From: Turritopsis dohrnii
Lineage: Eukaryota > Cnidaria > Hydrozoa > Anthoathecata > Oceaniidae
Direction of reading: 5' to 3'
Length of the DNA stretch: 64,000 nucleotides
Assembly: GCA_027922465.2 (NCBI GenBank)
Contig: BQMF02000016.1
Span: forward strand, 62,001 to 126,000
Under the pieces are notes generated by a model. It saw nothing but the letters and a program-made list of their open reading frames with translations, did not search any database and was not told where the DNA came from. The translations under genes were made by a program, and so were the position numbers. Positions within the stretch are counted from its first letter, which is position 1, and every line of letters starts with the position of its first letter. Positions 22,257-34,127 of this stretch are shown here, one piece after another.

Positions 22257-22341
22257 CGTGACCAGCGTTCGCCAGGGTCTTCTTTGCCGCCATTCGTATA
22301 TCGAAAAGGCAAGAGACCCTGGGTTCGAGGTTGCGCCCCGT
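22257..22341. repeat. Right arm of the inverted repeat
   Basis: Reads CAGCGTTCGCCAGGGTCTTC, TTTGCCGCCATTCGTATATC, GAAAAGGCAAGAGACCCTGG and GTTCGAGGTTGCGCCCCGTC, the complement of 20085-20165 with few changes. Confidence 0.75.
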
Positions 22342-22414
22342 CCGTATAAGCGCCCACCGTAAAAGTTTAAAAAAAATATAAGCGCCCAGGGCGCTTAATC
22401 GTTCATTTACGTTC

Positions 22415-22620
22415 ATTGTATATCGCTATTGCCTTCCTCAGCGACAAACAGTAACGAAAAAAACAGTAGAAAAATAGTAGCGAAAAAAGTAGAAATAAAA
22501 TAATAAAAAAGTAGGGCAAAAAAGTAAAAAAAAAGTAATGAAGAAATGTGAATTTGAAAAAAAGGAAAAAACAGCACTGAAAAAAAATAGTAAAAAGAAA
22601 GAAAAAGCAAAATAAACAAA
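22415..22620. repeat. A-rich repeat, inverted partner of 12545-12840
   Basis: It begins TATATCGCTATTGCCTTCCT and continues as the complement of the T-rich segment near 12.6 kb. It contains no gene. Confidence 0.7.
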
Positions 22621-22867
22621 TTTAATGTAAGAAAAGCAAAAGAAATCGATAAAAACTGCTATTGCTCTAATCGGCCACCAAAGTGAAGCTAAGAAGCTTT
22701 TTCAATAACACATGATGTTTTTTTTTCAAACAGTTCAACAAAATCATTAATAACTATCTAAAATCTAATTATTAAACTTATAGTTATACTTTTTACGGCG
22801 ATTACATAGAATCTTATTAAAACTATAATAAAGTTTATTTATATTCACTCCCGGCCTCATCTTTTTT

Positions 22868-23036
22868 GTATTCCTGCGTAAGCAAGGAATACTTTGAAAC
22901 CGTTCGTGTTTTTTTTGTTGTTTTTTTTGTATTCCTGCGTAAGCAAGGAATACTTTGAAACCGTTCGTGTTTTTTTTGTTTTTATTTTTGGATTTCTGCG
23001 TAAGCAAGAAATACTTTACGATCGTCCGTGTTTTTC
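22868..23036 (+). repeat. Minisatellite, about 50 bp unit, three copies
   Basis: The unit reads TATTCCTGCGTAAGCAAGGA, ATACTTTGAAACCGTTCGTG, then a T run. The first part is a near-palindrome that can form a stem with a GTAA loop. The third unit is diverged (GATTTCTGCGTAAGCAAGAA). The same unit is repeated three times at 27238-27384. It is followed by CTGTCCAAACCTACGC, the start of another dispersed repeat. Confidence 0.85.
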
Positions 23037-24082
23037 TTCGTTTTTTTTCATCTACTGTCCAAACCTACGCATATTTGTTTCTCAAATTTCATTGGTTCAC
23101 AAAAAAGCCGTCTCAATCGTGATTGGTGCATAATGCCCGATTTCTACGAAAGGGTGCTAATATAGCCACCTTAACTTCAATCGCGACAGTTTATTGGCTT
23201 GATTTCCGCCATGTGATCATCCGGGTATTTTTTCGACTTTACGTTTGCACGCCGTTTGCATAATGGCAGAAGAAACCGAAGAAACCCACATAGACTTCCA
23301 CATTGATTGATCAATACTGAATAGATTTAAAAGAAGATTTACACTTTCAAAATCAAAAGTAAAGGGTAGAAATTTATAATTATCTTACAATGATTCTACT
23401 GCGTTCATTCCTTTTTAAAAACAAGTTCTCAATGTTTCGTAAAAACAGTGTGTGCAACTTTTATTTTTTGGAAAATGTCTGGGATTCTTTTAAGCCTTTC
23501 TAGATACAAAATACCGTTTGTTTCATGTGTTAGCTGTAGTGCTTTTTAAGCTCTGGATACATACAGCTCAGCTCAGTTTCCTCTTCATTTCCAACAACAT
23601 GCAAGGAATGTCTTGTCTACCCTCTGCCTGTGCATCTCATTTTATGTTTGATGTTTCTCTAGCTATTTCAGCTTATATACTTGTATAGTTCTTGGCTGTA
23701 TTATCAATGTTCTGAGTTAGGAATGGGGACTTACTATTTACGATAGCAAATTGAAACTTACCTTGATTGTCTGTAAATGCTAAATACTGGACATCTTTTA
23801 ACGCAAATTTCTGTTTTCAGTGAAAGTTTAGATCATATTTTTCATAATCCTAATCTTTGTTTACTTTTTGTGTTTGGGAAGTCTTTTCGTAATTAGGAAG
23901 ATTGACCGTACATACGTAATCACAGTGATATCTGAAAGCATATAAATTTGATGTTATTTTGTTCATTAAGTTTATTAGGAGTTAATGTAAGGTTCGTATT
24001 GTGTCAGTTATGCTTTCATAATGCCCTGGCGTGTATACGTAATTAAAACTTTATTGCTTTTTAAGTTTCTGAATCAATTTTT

Positions 24083-25220
24083 GCCCCCGCAGCGAGCGTA
24101 AGCGAGCGAGGAGGCATAGTAGTTTCACGAGATAGGCGAATGTCAGTTTCCGATTTTGTTCTTCATCCTCATCCTCATCATCATCATCTTCCAACTTTCG
24201 TGTTGACGTTACACGGTGGTATACAATTATTAGCTGACTTTGCTTTTTTTTTTACCGTTTCAAAGCATGGTACTGTACGTGGGAGCATGGACGTATCTTT
24301 TTATACGTCCATGGTGGGAGACAGAATGTTTTTTTGTATCTCTTTCCTAATTTATTATCATACTATACTATGTTATTTAGGAAGTTCATATGCTAACATT
24401 GCTTAGACATTTTTCATATTACTTTAGTGTTGTTTTAGTGAAATGAACAATAATGATTTTGAAGCACAGCTTGAAATCTGAAATTTTGCCAACCATGCAT
24501 TTTATTTTTGTATATGTTTTAACTCTAAATCTTTCATTCAATTAATTTTATTCAACGACTGATTATTGGCGGATCTTGCCTTAAAAATATTTAAATTGGA
24601 TTTCTGTGTATGTAAGAAAGCCATATTTACAAACTGTCGTTCTTCGTGTTTTTTTTTTCCTTAACTGTCCTCCAAACCTAGTGTGATCATGATCAATAAG
24701 ACTTTTCTATATTTTTTCTTGTTTTTTTTACGTAAACTTTGGCTATTTTTAGTTTTGAGTCAAAGTTTGAAACAGATTTCTAATAGATTTATTTTAAAAG
24801 GTTTTTTTTTCTTTTGGCTCTTACAGAATCTTATTTTGATTGTAAAATACGTATTTGATTATAAAATACGTATCCATGGTTTCAGTTCACACATTTCTTT
24901 TGTTTGTAGCAAATACTTTCCGATATTATTTGTTAAGCCTTATTTACACTTTTTGAACGGTATATTAGCATCAGTGTGACTTAGGCCTAAGAGATAACAA
25001 AAAGTAACAAAGTTTTGAGCAGATTTTCATCTGTTTAAGTTTAGATCTATTTGGTTTGCATATTCCAAGTTGGTTTTGAAATACTCCCACTGCTTCACTA
25101 TGCCGCATGGTTACACTACTCATTAAACTATTTGTTGTATTGTAAAACGTTTTAACTATTGTTTCATATGAACAATTAATTGTTCTTGTAATTGGAAAAG
25201 CTATCGTAAAGAAAGTTTAA
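24083..25220 (+). repeat. Dispersed 1.1 kb repeat F, copy 1
   Basis: It begins CCCCGCAGCGAGCGTAAGCG (a GCGAGCG/CGAGCG hairpin), then GAGGAGGCATAGTAGTTTCA and a (CATCCT)n stretch. It runs colinear with 61289-62440, and partly with 52540-52920. A distal part (GTTCTAAAACGATTTTGAGT to AATAAACCAAAGCATTTG) lies at 26385-26510. Small frames in it are not conserved. Confidence 0.75.
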
Positions 25221-25231
25221 CTCAATTTTAA

Positions 25232-25984
25232 CCCAACGGGCACAAGACGTCTTTGAGACGTCTTATTTTAATCGTAAAATGGTCGTTTGCTTTCCAGATC
25301 ATTTTGGGACGTCGTAGGAACGTCTGAAACGGGACGTCGCAATTGGGATCCTTTTACGACGTTTTTGGGACGTCTTTATACGGATTGAATAACGACCTTC
25401 AAAACAATTGTAAATTTAAGATCATTTTGCGACGTCGTTGGGACGTCTGAAATGGGACGTCACAATTGGGATCCTTTTACGACGTTTTTAGGACGTCCTT
25501 ATACGGATTGAATAACGACCTTCAAAACAATTATAAACTTAAGATCATTTTGGGACGTCGTAGGGACGTCTGAAACGGGACGTCGCAATTGGGATCCTTT
25601 TACGACGTTTTTGGGACGTCTCTGTGCAGATTCAATAACGATCTTCGAAACAATTATAAACTTTCAAAAGCAATCAGTCTGTATAATGATTTATTGTAAA
25701 TGTTTTTAAACGTCTTGACAACAAGCAGCGGTGGCATAACGTTTACGAGTTCGGCTGGCACACCAGGGGTTCCAGGTTCGGGTCCGCCTGTGGCCTATTA
25801 CAGTTTTTGAAAGAGTAAATTTCATAATCCTGCGACGTCGTTACGATGTCGTTGGGATGTCATCGAGACGTCTCAATGAAGATGTAATTGGGACGTCTTT
25901 TGAGATTCCCACTTCGCGACCATTTTGCGACGTCTTAGGGACGTCTTGAAAAGACGTCTTTACGACGTCTTTGTGCCCGCTGGG
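25232..25984. mobile_element. CCCA...TGGG transposon with GACGTC arrays (G3)
   Basis: The ends are CCCAACGGGCACAAGACGTC and GACGTCTTTGTGCCCGCTGG plus G, flanked by AA at 25230-25231 and 25985-25986. Internally a roughly 150 bp block (GGGACGTCGCAATTGGGATC...) is repeated three times. It is 753 bp with no coding capacity. It belongs to the same group as 5858-7423 and 50736-52290. Confidence 0.85.
25725..25800 (+). repeat. tRNA-like segment inside G3 (possible SINE head)
   Basis: GCAGCGGTGGCATAACGTTT ... CCAGGTTCGGGTCCGCCTG resembles a tRNA A box followed about 40 bases later by a B box (GGTTCGGGTCC). It lacks a clear acceptor stem, so it is not called as a tRNA gene. It may be a tRNA-derived SINE relic inside the transposon. 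Confidence 0.35.
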
Positions 25985-27225
25985 AATGTAAGTGAAAACC
26001 GTGAAGACCATCTGTCAATGAGTTTTCGAATCTGATCTCCCATTTCAAAATGATCATGCTCACAATTCTTCTTGTTTTTATTGTGTTTAAACAATGTTAT
26101 CAAAAGTTAAAATGTATATATTTGTTACTGTGAAAAGTTTTACAAAAACATCCATCTTAATCTTTTTATCTCCCTTCACCCTTGTTCTTTCAAAACAATA
26201 GAAATGACGTCATAAAACATTGCTTGTTCTTTAAATGACCGTTTGCTGATTAAATAGTTTTTCAATTATCCAGATGCCATCATGTCAACTCTTTGAATGA
26301 AGGGTGTTATTGTATGCCTGTTTCGAAGCATTAAATGTTACAAATTAAATGTTAAATGGTACTCGTCTCGTGATCATAATGCGAGACAGTTCTAAAACGA
26401 TTTTGAGTGAGTGTTGAGTAGCTTTGAGGCTACCTAAAAAACTGGCTTTGTCGAAATATTTAAGCATATAAGTAAGCCACTTACCAAGCCCACAATAAAC
26501 CAAAGCATTTGTTTTCGAACAAAACTTATTTTTATTTCCGTTGTATAGCTTGCAATGTATAGCTGCTGTGTATACAAATTAAAATGCTTGAGTGCGGGGG
26601 CATTTTTTAGCTAAAGCTACATGCTAGTTATAATCTTTTCATTAAATTTAGTTCAGATAATGCATGTTTTTAAATTAAAAAGATGGCAATGACATATTGT
26701 TACTCGAATTAAAGCACAAATTTCTGTTTTCAGTTATGTATGTTGATTTTGTATGTAAATATAGATGTATTTAGTATCATTAAAATCTAGGCTTTCCTTT
26801 TTGTCCTTGTGAATTAGGAATTCTGTTAGGAAGATTGACAAGACATTAAATTCATAACATTTACATTGACTTACATGCATACTCATTGTCTTATCTGAAA
26901 TCTGAAATTGTACCAACAAGAACATTATGTCATTAAGATATAATCAACTTTATTGGTTAATCAAGTTTTGCATAGTGACAATTATGTTTTTTCCAGGTTT
27001 TTGGGGAGTACATGATCAGAAATTTAATAAATATATATTGCGGATTAAACTTTTCTGAAATTTCAAGAATGTCATAGTCTTTCTTTTTTGTAATGACAGC
27101 TATATATTTTTCAGTAATAATCATTCAGCTTGATTGTACAAACAGTTTTTTATGAAAAGCTAAAGAATGACATAAAGAAATGCTCATTTTCTTCTTCGAT
27201 TTTGCAGAAATCCTTCTGCCCAATA
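25985..27225. other. No gene seen
   Basis: AT-rich sequence. It contains the distal part of repeat F (26385-26510) and ends in CTGCCCAATAGGGCATCTTG, the end motif of the tandem unit found at 34432, 36580 and 37384. Confidence 0.5.
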
Positions 27226-27237
27226 GGGCATCTTGTT

Positions 27238-27384
27238 TTTGTATTCCTGCGTAAGCAAGGAATACTTTGAAACCGTTCGTGTTTTTTGTATTCCTGCGTA
27301 AGCAAGGAATACTTTGAAACCGTTCGTGTTTTTTTTGTATTCCTGCGTAAGCAAGGAATACTTTGAAACCGTTCGTGTTTTTTT
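27238..27384 (+). repeat. Minisatellite, three copies of the 46-50 bp unit
   Basis: The same unit as at 22868-23036 (TATTCCTGCGTAAGCAAGGA / ATACTTTGAAACCGTTCGTG / T run), here nearly identical between copies. It sits at the junction between two tandem units of the 27.4-37.4 kb array. Confidence 0.88.
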
Positions 27385-28059
27385 TGGTTTTTTTTTTTTT
27401 TCACTGTCCAAACCTAGACCAATTTTTGTCGATGGGAAATAGCCACTCAAATCATTAATGTTCCCAACTTACATTCTTTTTATGATTTAACAATCTAAAC
27501 TCACACTTTATTCATTGTATACAAGTACTTTGCTTGAAAAGACTCTAAAAGTGTAAAATATAAGCTCTAGTGAAAGGAATAATTAACATATGGCTAAATC
27601 GCAGATGCCAAGGTAGAAATGTTGTTTCATGTGAGTCTTATGCAACGTTCTTACGTTTTCCGTAGTTGTTTTAAAAATGGAAGCGAAGAAGCATGCGTAG
27701 ATCTGTGAAAGTTTCTTTGTTGAATACATGGATATAGAAGAGGTTGTAGTACGGCTGTAAAACTTAAAAGAATCAAGAACATTTATGATCCAAACTGATA
27801 ATCTACGTGAAACTAACATTCTTAGTAGTCATTCGTGATAAATAAGCAGTTCTTGATGCTTCAATACAGATATGAACGACTACCAATAGGGCATGTTTAT
27901 ATCGATTTAATGCGTAAGGTTTCTATTAGTCTTTTTCTAAATATAATAGAATTTTCTATTTCATGTTCCTAGGTAAGCTATCCTGTTTTTATAAAGCTCT
28001 GGAATCTTGAAGCACAGCTCATCTTCCTCATCAGCTTATACCCATTTTATTAATCAATA

Positions 28060-28280
28060 CCGTAAAGCGGGGTGACTTCGATCAATTTTGCCACTATTTT
28101 AAAAATAACTTCCGATACACTAAACCATTACTTCTGAAACTTTGGAATCGTTACATTACATATTTCTTCTATCTCAGTGCAAAATTTCACATTAACTTAA
28201 CTTGTAATTCCAGAGAAATAACCTGATCTTTCCAAGAAAACGACAATGTCGATTATGGGGTGACTTCGATCAGCTTATGA
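28060..28280. repeat. Left TIR and subterminal repeats of the pogo element
   Basis: The terminal CCGTAAAGCGGGGTGACTTC is followed about 190 bp inside by a second GGGGTGACTTCGATCA (near 28257), in the same orientation. The right end at 33302-33345 has two tandem copies of GATCGAAGTCACCCCGC. Confidence 0.9.
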
Positions 28281-28774
28281 GAAGCGCCAAATTACTTATA
28301 ATTACATTTAGCAATGTTTTTAAAGCGCTATTATTATAATATTAACAGACCACCCTTTCTCATCCGCGATAAATGCTCGACCGTAAAAGACTAGCGAATA
28401 TTATAGTCTGTTCAAAAAATATGTGCACTAATTTCAGTTATCATGTGGAAACCAGATTTAACAAATTACATAAATTCCCTTGAGCCTGGTTTTTATATAA
28501 AAGCTGAAATCAGTGCATATAATTTATGAACAGACTTTAGTAGAACAAAAGATATTTACGACGGTCACACATGTGTGACCCTCGTTGGATACGAAACGAA
28601 ATTAACGTTAATTGCATTGAATCACAAACGAAATTAACATTCGCACAAAACTCATTGTTAGAAGAGAATTTTATTGATAGCAAAAGTTCTGTTCATACAC
28701 AATCGCAAACACAAAATGTTGGAATAGAAGTTATGAAGCTGCTTTTTTCGATGTGTATACCGAATTTAAAAATC

Positions 28775-29010
28775 ATGTTTACATCCAATAGAAAGCCCCT
28801 TTTATAGCATCTTTCAAGTCGTATATTTTTGTGAAAAATGAACAAGTGGTTTTTGAAAAAGTAATGAAAATGTCTTGGAAAAATGTAATTAAATTTTCAA
28901 TGATGGATTAACACGCAAATGAAAAGAAATTCAAACAATGACAGTAATTTGGAAAACAATAAGCAAAACTGTCTGTTCACGAAGAACGTTTACTTTATTT
29001 CTTAACAATA
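28775..29010. repeat. Decayed copy of the 620 bp long-TIR MITE
   Basis: AAAATGTCTTGGAAAAATGT followed by AATTAAATTTT, then ACAATGACAGTAATTTGGAA and TGTTCACGAAGAACGTTTAC, matches 56650-56910 and 54430-54660 with more substitutions. No terminus is preserved. Confidence 0.7.
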
Positions 29011-29345
29011 TTACTTTGAGATAATGATCAGATGTGCTACTACTCCAAAATGCTTTCGAAAGCTTACCAAAAAAAGGACCACAACCAAGAAGTTCATCAG
29101 ATAATGAATATCAGTGTAAATGGGGTCTAAAATGTGGTCTGCATACCTATAAGATTCTTTCGTGAATTAAGTGACAAAATAAGCAAAGAACTTAAAATAT
29201 TTTCAATAGCGCTAAGAGTTGAGTCAATCGTAGACTTATTTCGACTTAACTATTTCGACCAGAGGGAGTAGGGGTAGACCAAGGACGTTTTAATACGGCA
29301 TTTTGAAACAATAAATAAACGTATTCGATTCAATTTTTGTTTCTT

Positions 29346-32197
29346 TCAATCAACACATTGTTCACATTCCCAATCTATTGATTCAATTGGGATGGTGTCA
29401 TATTCTTCTGTCTCGTACACAAGACCGCTGCACTGCAGATGGAACTGTGCATCGCACTTGTCGCATAAAATCCACCTATTGAAATAAGAAACATGAACCT
29501 GAGCGTATAGCTATAGATATCACAGTCAGATCATTTGAAGCTATCATTAGTGATAATAAAAAAATTGATGACTGCTACTGTCACACCACAAGATCAACGG
29601 ATATTTTATCTTTAAAAATCGTCAAGATACCTATTATCATCCTCTTCCCACTCTTCTTTACAGTATGAGCATACCCATACTTCTTCTTCGTTTTCCGCAT
29701 GACTTGGGCCAGGTAAATCGCTTAATAAGCCTATAATGTCTTTACCTGGTGTTAATTTTCGACCCCGCACTAATTTTTCTAAAAGGAATACGGATGATTT
29801 TAGTATTTCGGAAATGTTGTTAAGATGGAATATCCTCTTCGTCTTTCGCTGGACAGACTTCTCTCATTACTATGCTCTCAATCCTGTAAAATATCATTCT
29901 CAAAAAGTGGCAATATAATAAGCTGTGAGTTTTACGACAATATTGTACATGAAGAATTTCCACATTTTCAAATTTTGAAAGTGTTTACCTTTTTTCTCTT
30001 TTTTTGGATGACATTCACTCAAGTAACTGAGGCATGCCTCGTTCAATATGCCAATGTCCATTGAGTCATTTGAGCCATCGTTGTTTCTGTTCCCAATTAA
30101 CTTTTTAAGAACTTGTTGTTCATCCAGAGGAACAATCCCACAAGCCTTGAACCCTGATTGAGGTGGAAAAGAGATATTAATAATTTAAGATTTCAGGGGT
30201 TTTTAAGCTACTATTAAAAACTAACATGACATGAAATTGGTGTTCCTCTCTGAGAGCAGTACTGAATAATCCAGAAATTATGAAATAAATAGCTGAAACA
30301 TCATACTAACCGAAACTAAATTTTTTCCATTGCTGGCTGACAAATGTGCCATCACAACCTTGAGAATACTTGGGAAGCATTCTTTTGGTATGTCCCCAAT
30401 TCTTCTGCTTTTTTTTCTCCACGCTGCCAAAGCATCGAACCAGACCGTTTTTAACGGACGAAACACCGCCACGTCCAACGGTTGGCACAAATGCGTAGAG
30501 TTGGGCAATAGAGGAACGAAAGAAATGTTGTAGTTCTTGCATGAAAGAATAACTTCCTCTGAGAAGTGGCACCCCAGGTTATCAGCGATCATAACGATCT
30601 TCCCTTCTAGCGTTTGTGCATGTGGGAGAAACACATCTCGAAACCACTGAACAAATGTTCTGGTTTCGAACCAGCCATTCTTGCTGTGTCCGTATACAGC
30701 ACCTTTAAGAAAATTATATGATTAACAAAGGCAATTGAAAAAAGTTGGATGAACTGCTAACTATAAAGAGGCGTGTATTCAAAGGTTAGCAGCCCAACAA
30801 TACGTTGATTTTATAATACCTGCTGGACCATTCTGCGTCCAATTTTCATACACATTGAGCGCTTTATAAACCACCATAGGTGGAAGGAATTTTCCTTCCG
30901 CGTTCCCACAAAACATCACCGAAAAGGATTGCTTACTGTTGTCTGACACAGTTTCTACTCTTCGGAGACCCCTTTGAACAATAACCTGTTTAAAGATAAT
31001 GACTTTTTATATATCTTCAAACGTTTCGAAAACATACAGCAAAATTTGGCAAGACGGACACGAAAAGGGCAAGATTCGAAAAGCTGTCAAGGGGGGTATA
31101 CACGTAAAGATTCTTGAAAAATTTCTTTTAAGCTTTTGTTTGACGCACGCTTCACATTCCCACCTGTTGTAATTTGAATAGAAAAGTTGTCGAAAAAATC
31201 AAATCGATTTGATTTTCCACCAATTTTTTGGTCATGACTAAGTAATGAGTTGATTTACAATGCATTTCTAAAGCCTGAAAACACCTGGTTAAAACAAAAA
31301 TCTTTACGTGTATACCCCCCTTTAGAGAATATACTAACCATTTTTTTCTTGGGGTTGTTGGTGAAATTGGTTTCGTCGAAATTGAAGATATTCGAGGCAG
31401 GAACACCACTTACTTCCTCCTTCAGGTATTCAAAAAAGGTTCTAACCTCGTCTTCTGTAATCGTTGCTCTTTCAGGTTTCACCTGATCAGCAAATCTCTC
31501 TTTTAGACCTTTACGTCTGATAAAATTCTTAGCCCAATCATTTGATGGAAGATTGTCTTTGAATATCTAAAGTGTAAAAAAAATTCCACAATTCCACTCC
31601 AAAATATTTCAAGAGGTTTTTTTGATAGTACAAAAACAAGAGACCAGGAACAAACAGCAGTGCTGTAGACTTTAGTGTAATTTCCAGAAAAGTCCCAAAG
31701 TCGGATATGGAGCTTCTGATTGCAACGAAACTAAGTTTGTAGAAGATTATTAGCATAGTACAGTAACATAACTTTATTCGCGATTCCTTTTCTGTCAAGA
31801 ACATCCTTGACAAAATACCTCAGATCGTGTGAGGTCATTGGCACCCTCCATGCAACTAGCTCGCGCATGAGTCTGACGAGATGATTCTCCATTTCAGAAT
31901 CAAGCTGGTATTGCCCTCCGTGTTTCTTCGGATGGATTCTTGTAGTAAATACAAAAAACATATGGTAAAAAAATATACGCAGGTTTTTTGTAGCTTTTTA
32001 AAGATTATGAACAACCCGAGATGAAGCTAACCTTTGATTTTGTTTTGTAAAGTTGCATATGGCACTTTACATTCCTTTGATGCAGCACGCATACTTGTGC
32101 CACGACTTACTAATAAAACTGCTCTTTCCATATCTTCTTCGCTATAGCCACTCAGATATGGCTTAGCGTCTTGTCGCTTTTTGTACACTCGAGGCAT
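29346..32197 (-). CDS. Pogo transposase gene, eight exons, with C-terminal PHD finger
   Basis: Proposed exons (5' to 3', minus strand): 32197-32032, 31938-31773, 31566-31339, 30985-30820, 30702-about 30305, 30153-29989, about 29862-29631 and 29475-29346, roughly 540 residues. Exon 1 starts MPRVYKKRQDAKPYLSGYSE and gives a psq/CENP-B-type helix-turn-helix. Exon 2 has KKHGGQYQL, exon 3 IFNFDETNF (first catalytic Asp). Exon 5 has IADNLGCHF and THLCQPLDVAVF, with 35 residues between the second and third Asp, as in pogo/Tigger DDE transposases. Exon 7-8 gives WVCSYC...WILCDKCDAQFHLQC...WECEQCVD, a C4HC3 PHD finger, which binds histone tails in known proteins. Most splice sites are GT/AG and preserve frame. 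The exon 1-2 junction is off by one base with canonical sites and the exon 7 acceptor is uncertain. Function is cut-and-paste mobilisation of elements with the 28060/33345 ends. Confidence 0.82.
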
Positions 32198-33688
32198 TTC
32201 AAAAAAATGTTCACAAAAATTAGCGAAAGTTCAGCAACTTTTTTTTCAACAGCAGTGTGTTACAGTGATAAAAATGTCAATGAACTGCTATATATAGAGC
32301 TGAGAGTTGAACGATGCTGATGTCAGTAGAAATAAAACAATTGAGAAATGGTCTGGGAACGAGCGGCTATTTATTATCAACAAATGGTAGGTTCTCTTGT
32401 GGAGATTATCTCACAAGAAAACTGCTGACATTTTTTTCTCGATCTTATGATAGTTCATTATCTGTAATTTGGTATGGTAGAACGAATCATTTATCAGTGC
32501 ATTGCGCATTCAAACATCTCCTTTATCTTAGGGCCAATTTCCACTTACAAAACTTCACGAGGAAAATTTCACTATGTATTTCTCAAAGAAATTTGTTCAG
32601 AACAATATGGCATTGAGTCGCGCGAAACAAATCATCAAAGTTCAACAAAGTTGAACTACACCTTTTTGTACGCAAAATAAATATATTTCTTGAGAAAAGT
32701 GTTTGCACATGCGTACTAATAAACAATGACGTTTTTCGAGCCAATTTTTTTCGCAATTCGCTCATATTTTGTAAGTGGGAATCCTGCTTTACGCATAATT
32801 GGCAATTCTTTTGAGACCTGTCATCATGCGGAAAGAGCGCGTTTATTAAAATTTCTTCGGTAAGTCTTTAAATCTCCCATGAGATACAACGACTTTTCAC
32901 AAAGTTCATGCGAACATGTAATTTATTACCGATATAAAACATTCGTTTTTTTCGTGTTTTTGTAAACACGGTAATATCGATAAAGGAATAAGGAAAAGAA
33001 AAACAAAATATAGCGGTGAAGAACAGAATTTCTTTCAGACATATGATAATTTTCTTTACATTCAGCCTCTATACTTGACATATGAACCAAAACTGTCCAG
33101 GCTAGACTCTTGAATAAGACGTAGAGCGATGACCAATGCGAGTGGTGCAAATTTTGATGTTTTTCGTCGTTAATTTCGGAAGAAATTGCTTGTTTCTCTT
33201 GAAGACGTTTCTGATGATATTTTACAATAGGAATCTAAATGACAATCTTTAAAAATGTGAAAAACGCACCTTAATTTCAGAGTTTAAACAGTTTATTTTT
33301 ACTGATCGAAGTCACCCCGCTGATCGAAGTCACCCCGCTTTACGGTAGATGACCACTTTTTTAATTGACTAGTCGAATTTAAAATATTGTATGATTCTAA
33401 AATTTGTATACTATCAAGCTGACGATAAAAAGGAAACACAGATATTTTTATTATTTCGCAAGGCCAAGTAAAAGTTTTTATTATGAAGTTCAGGTACAAA
33501 CAACATAAAGATTTTCATACTGTATAGTTTTAAAAGGAGTATTTCGAAACGTCCACGGAAGAGTGTTCTCTAATGGATTTTTAAACTGACGGTGTTCCTT
33601 TTTAAGCTTGATCTCCGGCAAAATTTTTCAAAGTCTCTTAACTTTTATCATGCTCTCGGGAATGTAATTAAATGAATTCGAAGTTATT

Positions 33689-34127
33689 AGGGACCTTACG
33701 AAACTACGACGGCAACGTGGACGACAACGTGAAGCAAACAAAAGATTCTCTTTACTCCACAGACTTGCTTTATAATGGAAGTCATTTCACACATAGAAAT
33801 ACGTATTTCTATGTTTCACACTATACTATTGGGAAATGTTTTTAATTTTACTAATATCATTATTAGATTTGCACGTTCTATACACAACGTGAAAAGTAAT
33901 ATTTTGAAGTCGTACTGAAAACGAAGACGTGAGAATAGCAGTACTTCGGATAAATTTTCCTTGGTTCCTTCATGATTCTGTTGGTCTAAGTTCAAGAAAC
34001 AAACTTCATAGGCATTATAAATAACTTCTTAACCAAAGTGTATAGTCTCTACTCTTTTGTGATTCATTGGAGATGAATATCTTGTACGTCGTCGTCTTCG
34101 TTGCCGTCGTAGTTTCGTAAGGTCCCT
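33689..34127. mobile_element. 439 bp MITE with 3 bp target duplication
   Basis: The TIRs are AGGGACCTTACGAAACTACG plus ACGGCAACG and complement. ATT flanks it at 33686-33688 and 34128-34130. The sister unit at 35440-35460 reads GAAGTTATTACTTCTT without it. A perfect 24 bp palindrome lies at 33791-33814. No coding capacity. Confidence 0.92.

Larger units (their letters stand above)
28060..33345 (-). mobile_element. Full-length pogo-superfamily DNA transposon (5286 bp)
   Basis: The TIRs are CCGTAAAGCGGGGTGACTTC and its complement, flanked by TA at 28058-28059 and 33346-33347. Sister unit R2 has the empty site AATCAATAGATGACC with a single TA, proving the borders. The motif GGGGTGACTTCGATC occurs twice at each end (28068 and 28257; 33303-33337), as expected of transposase binding sites. 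The element encodes a multi-exon transposase on the minus strand (29346-32197). The left side carries a decayed copy of the 620 bp MITE (28775-29010). Confidence 0.95.

Noticed and set aside
25725..25800. Functional tRNA gene
   Set aside because: No acceptor stem or clear anticodon arm. At best a tRNA-derived relic.
30330..30533. Plus-strand and alternative-frame ORFs over the pogo exons
   Set aside because: They overlap exon 5 of the transposase, whose catalytic motifs are on the minus strand.
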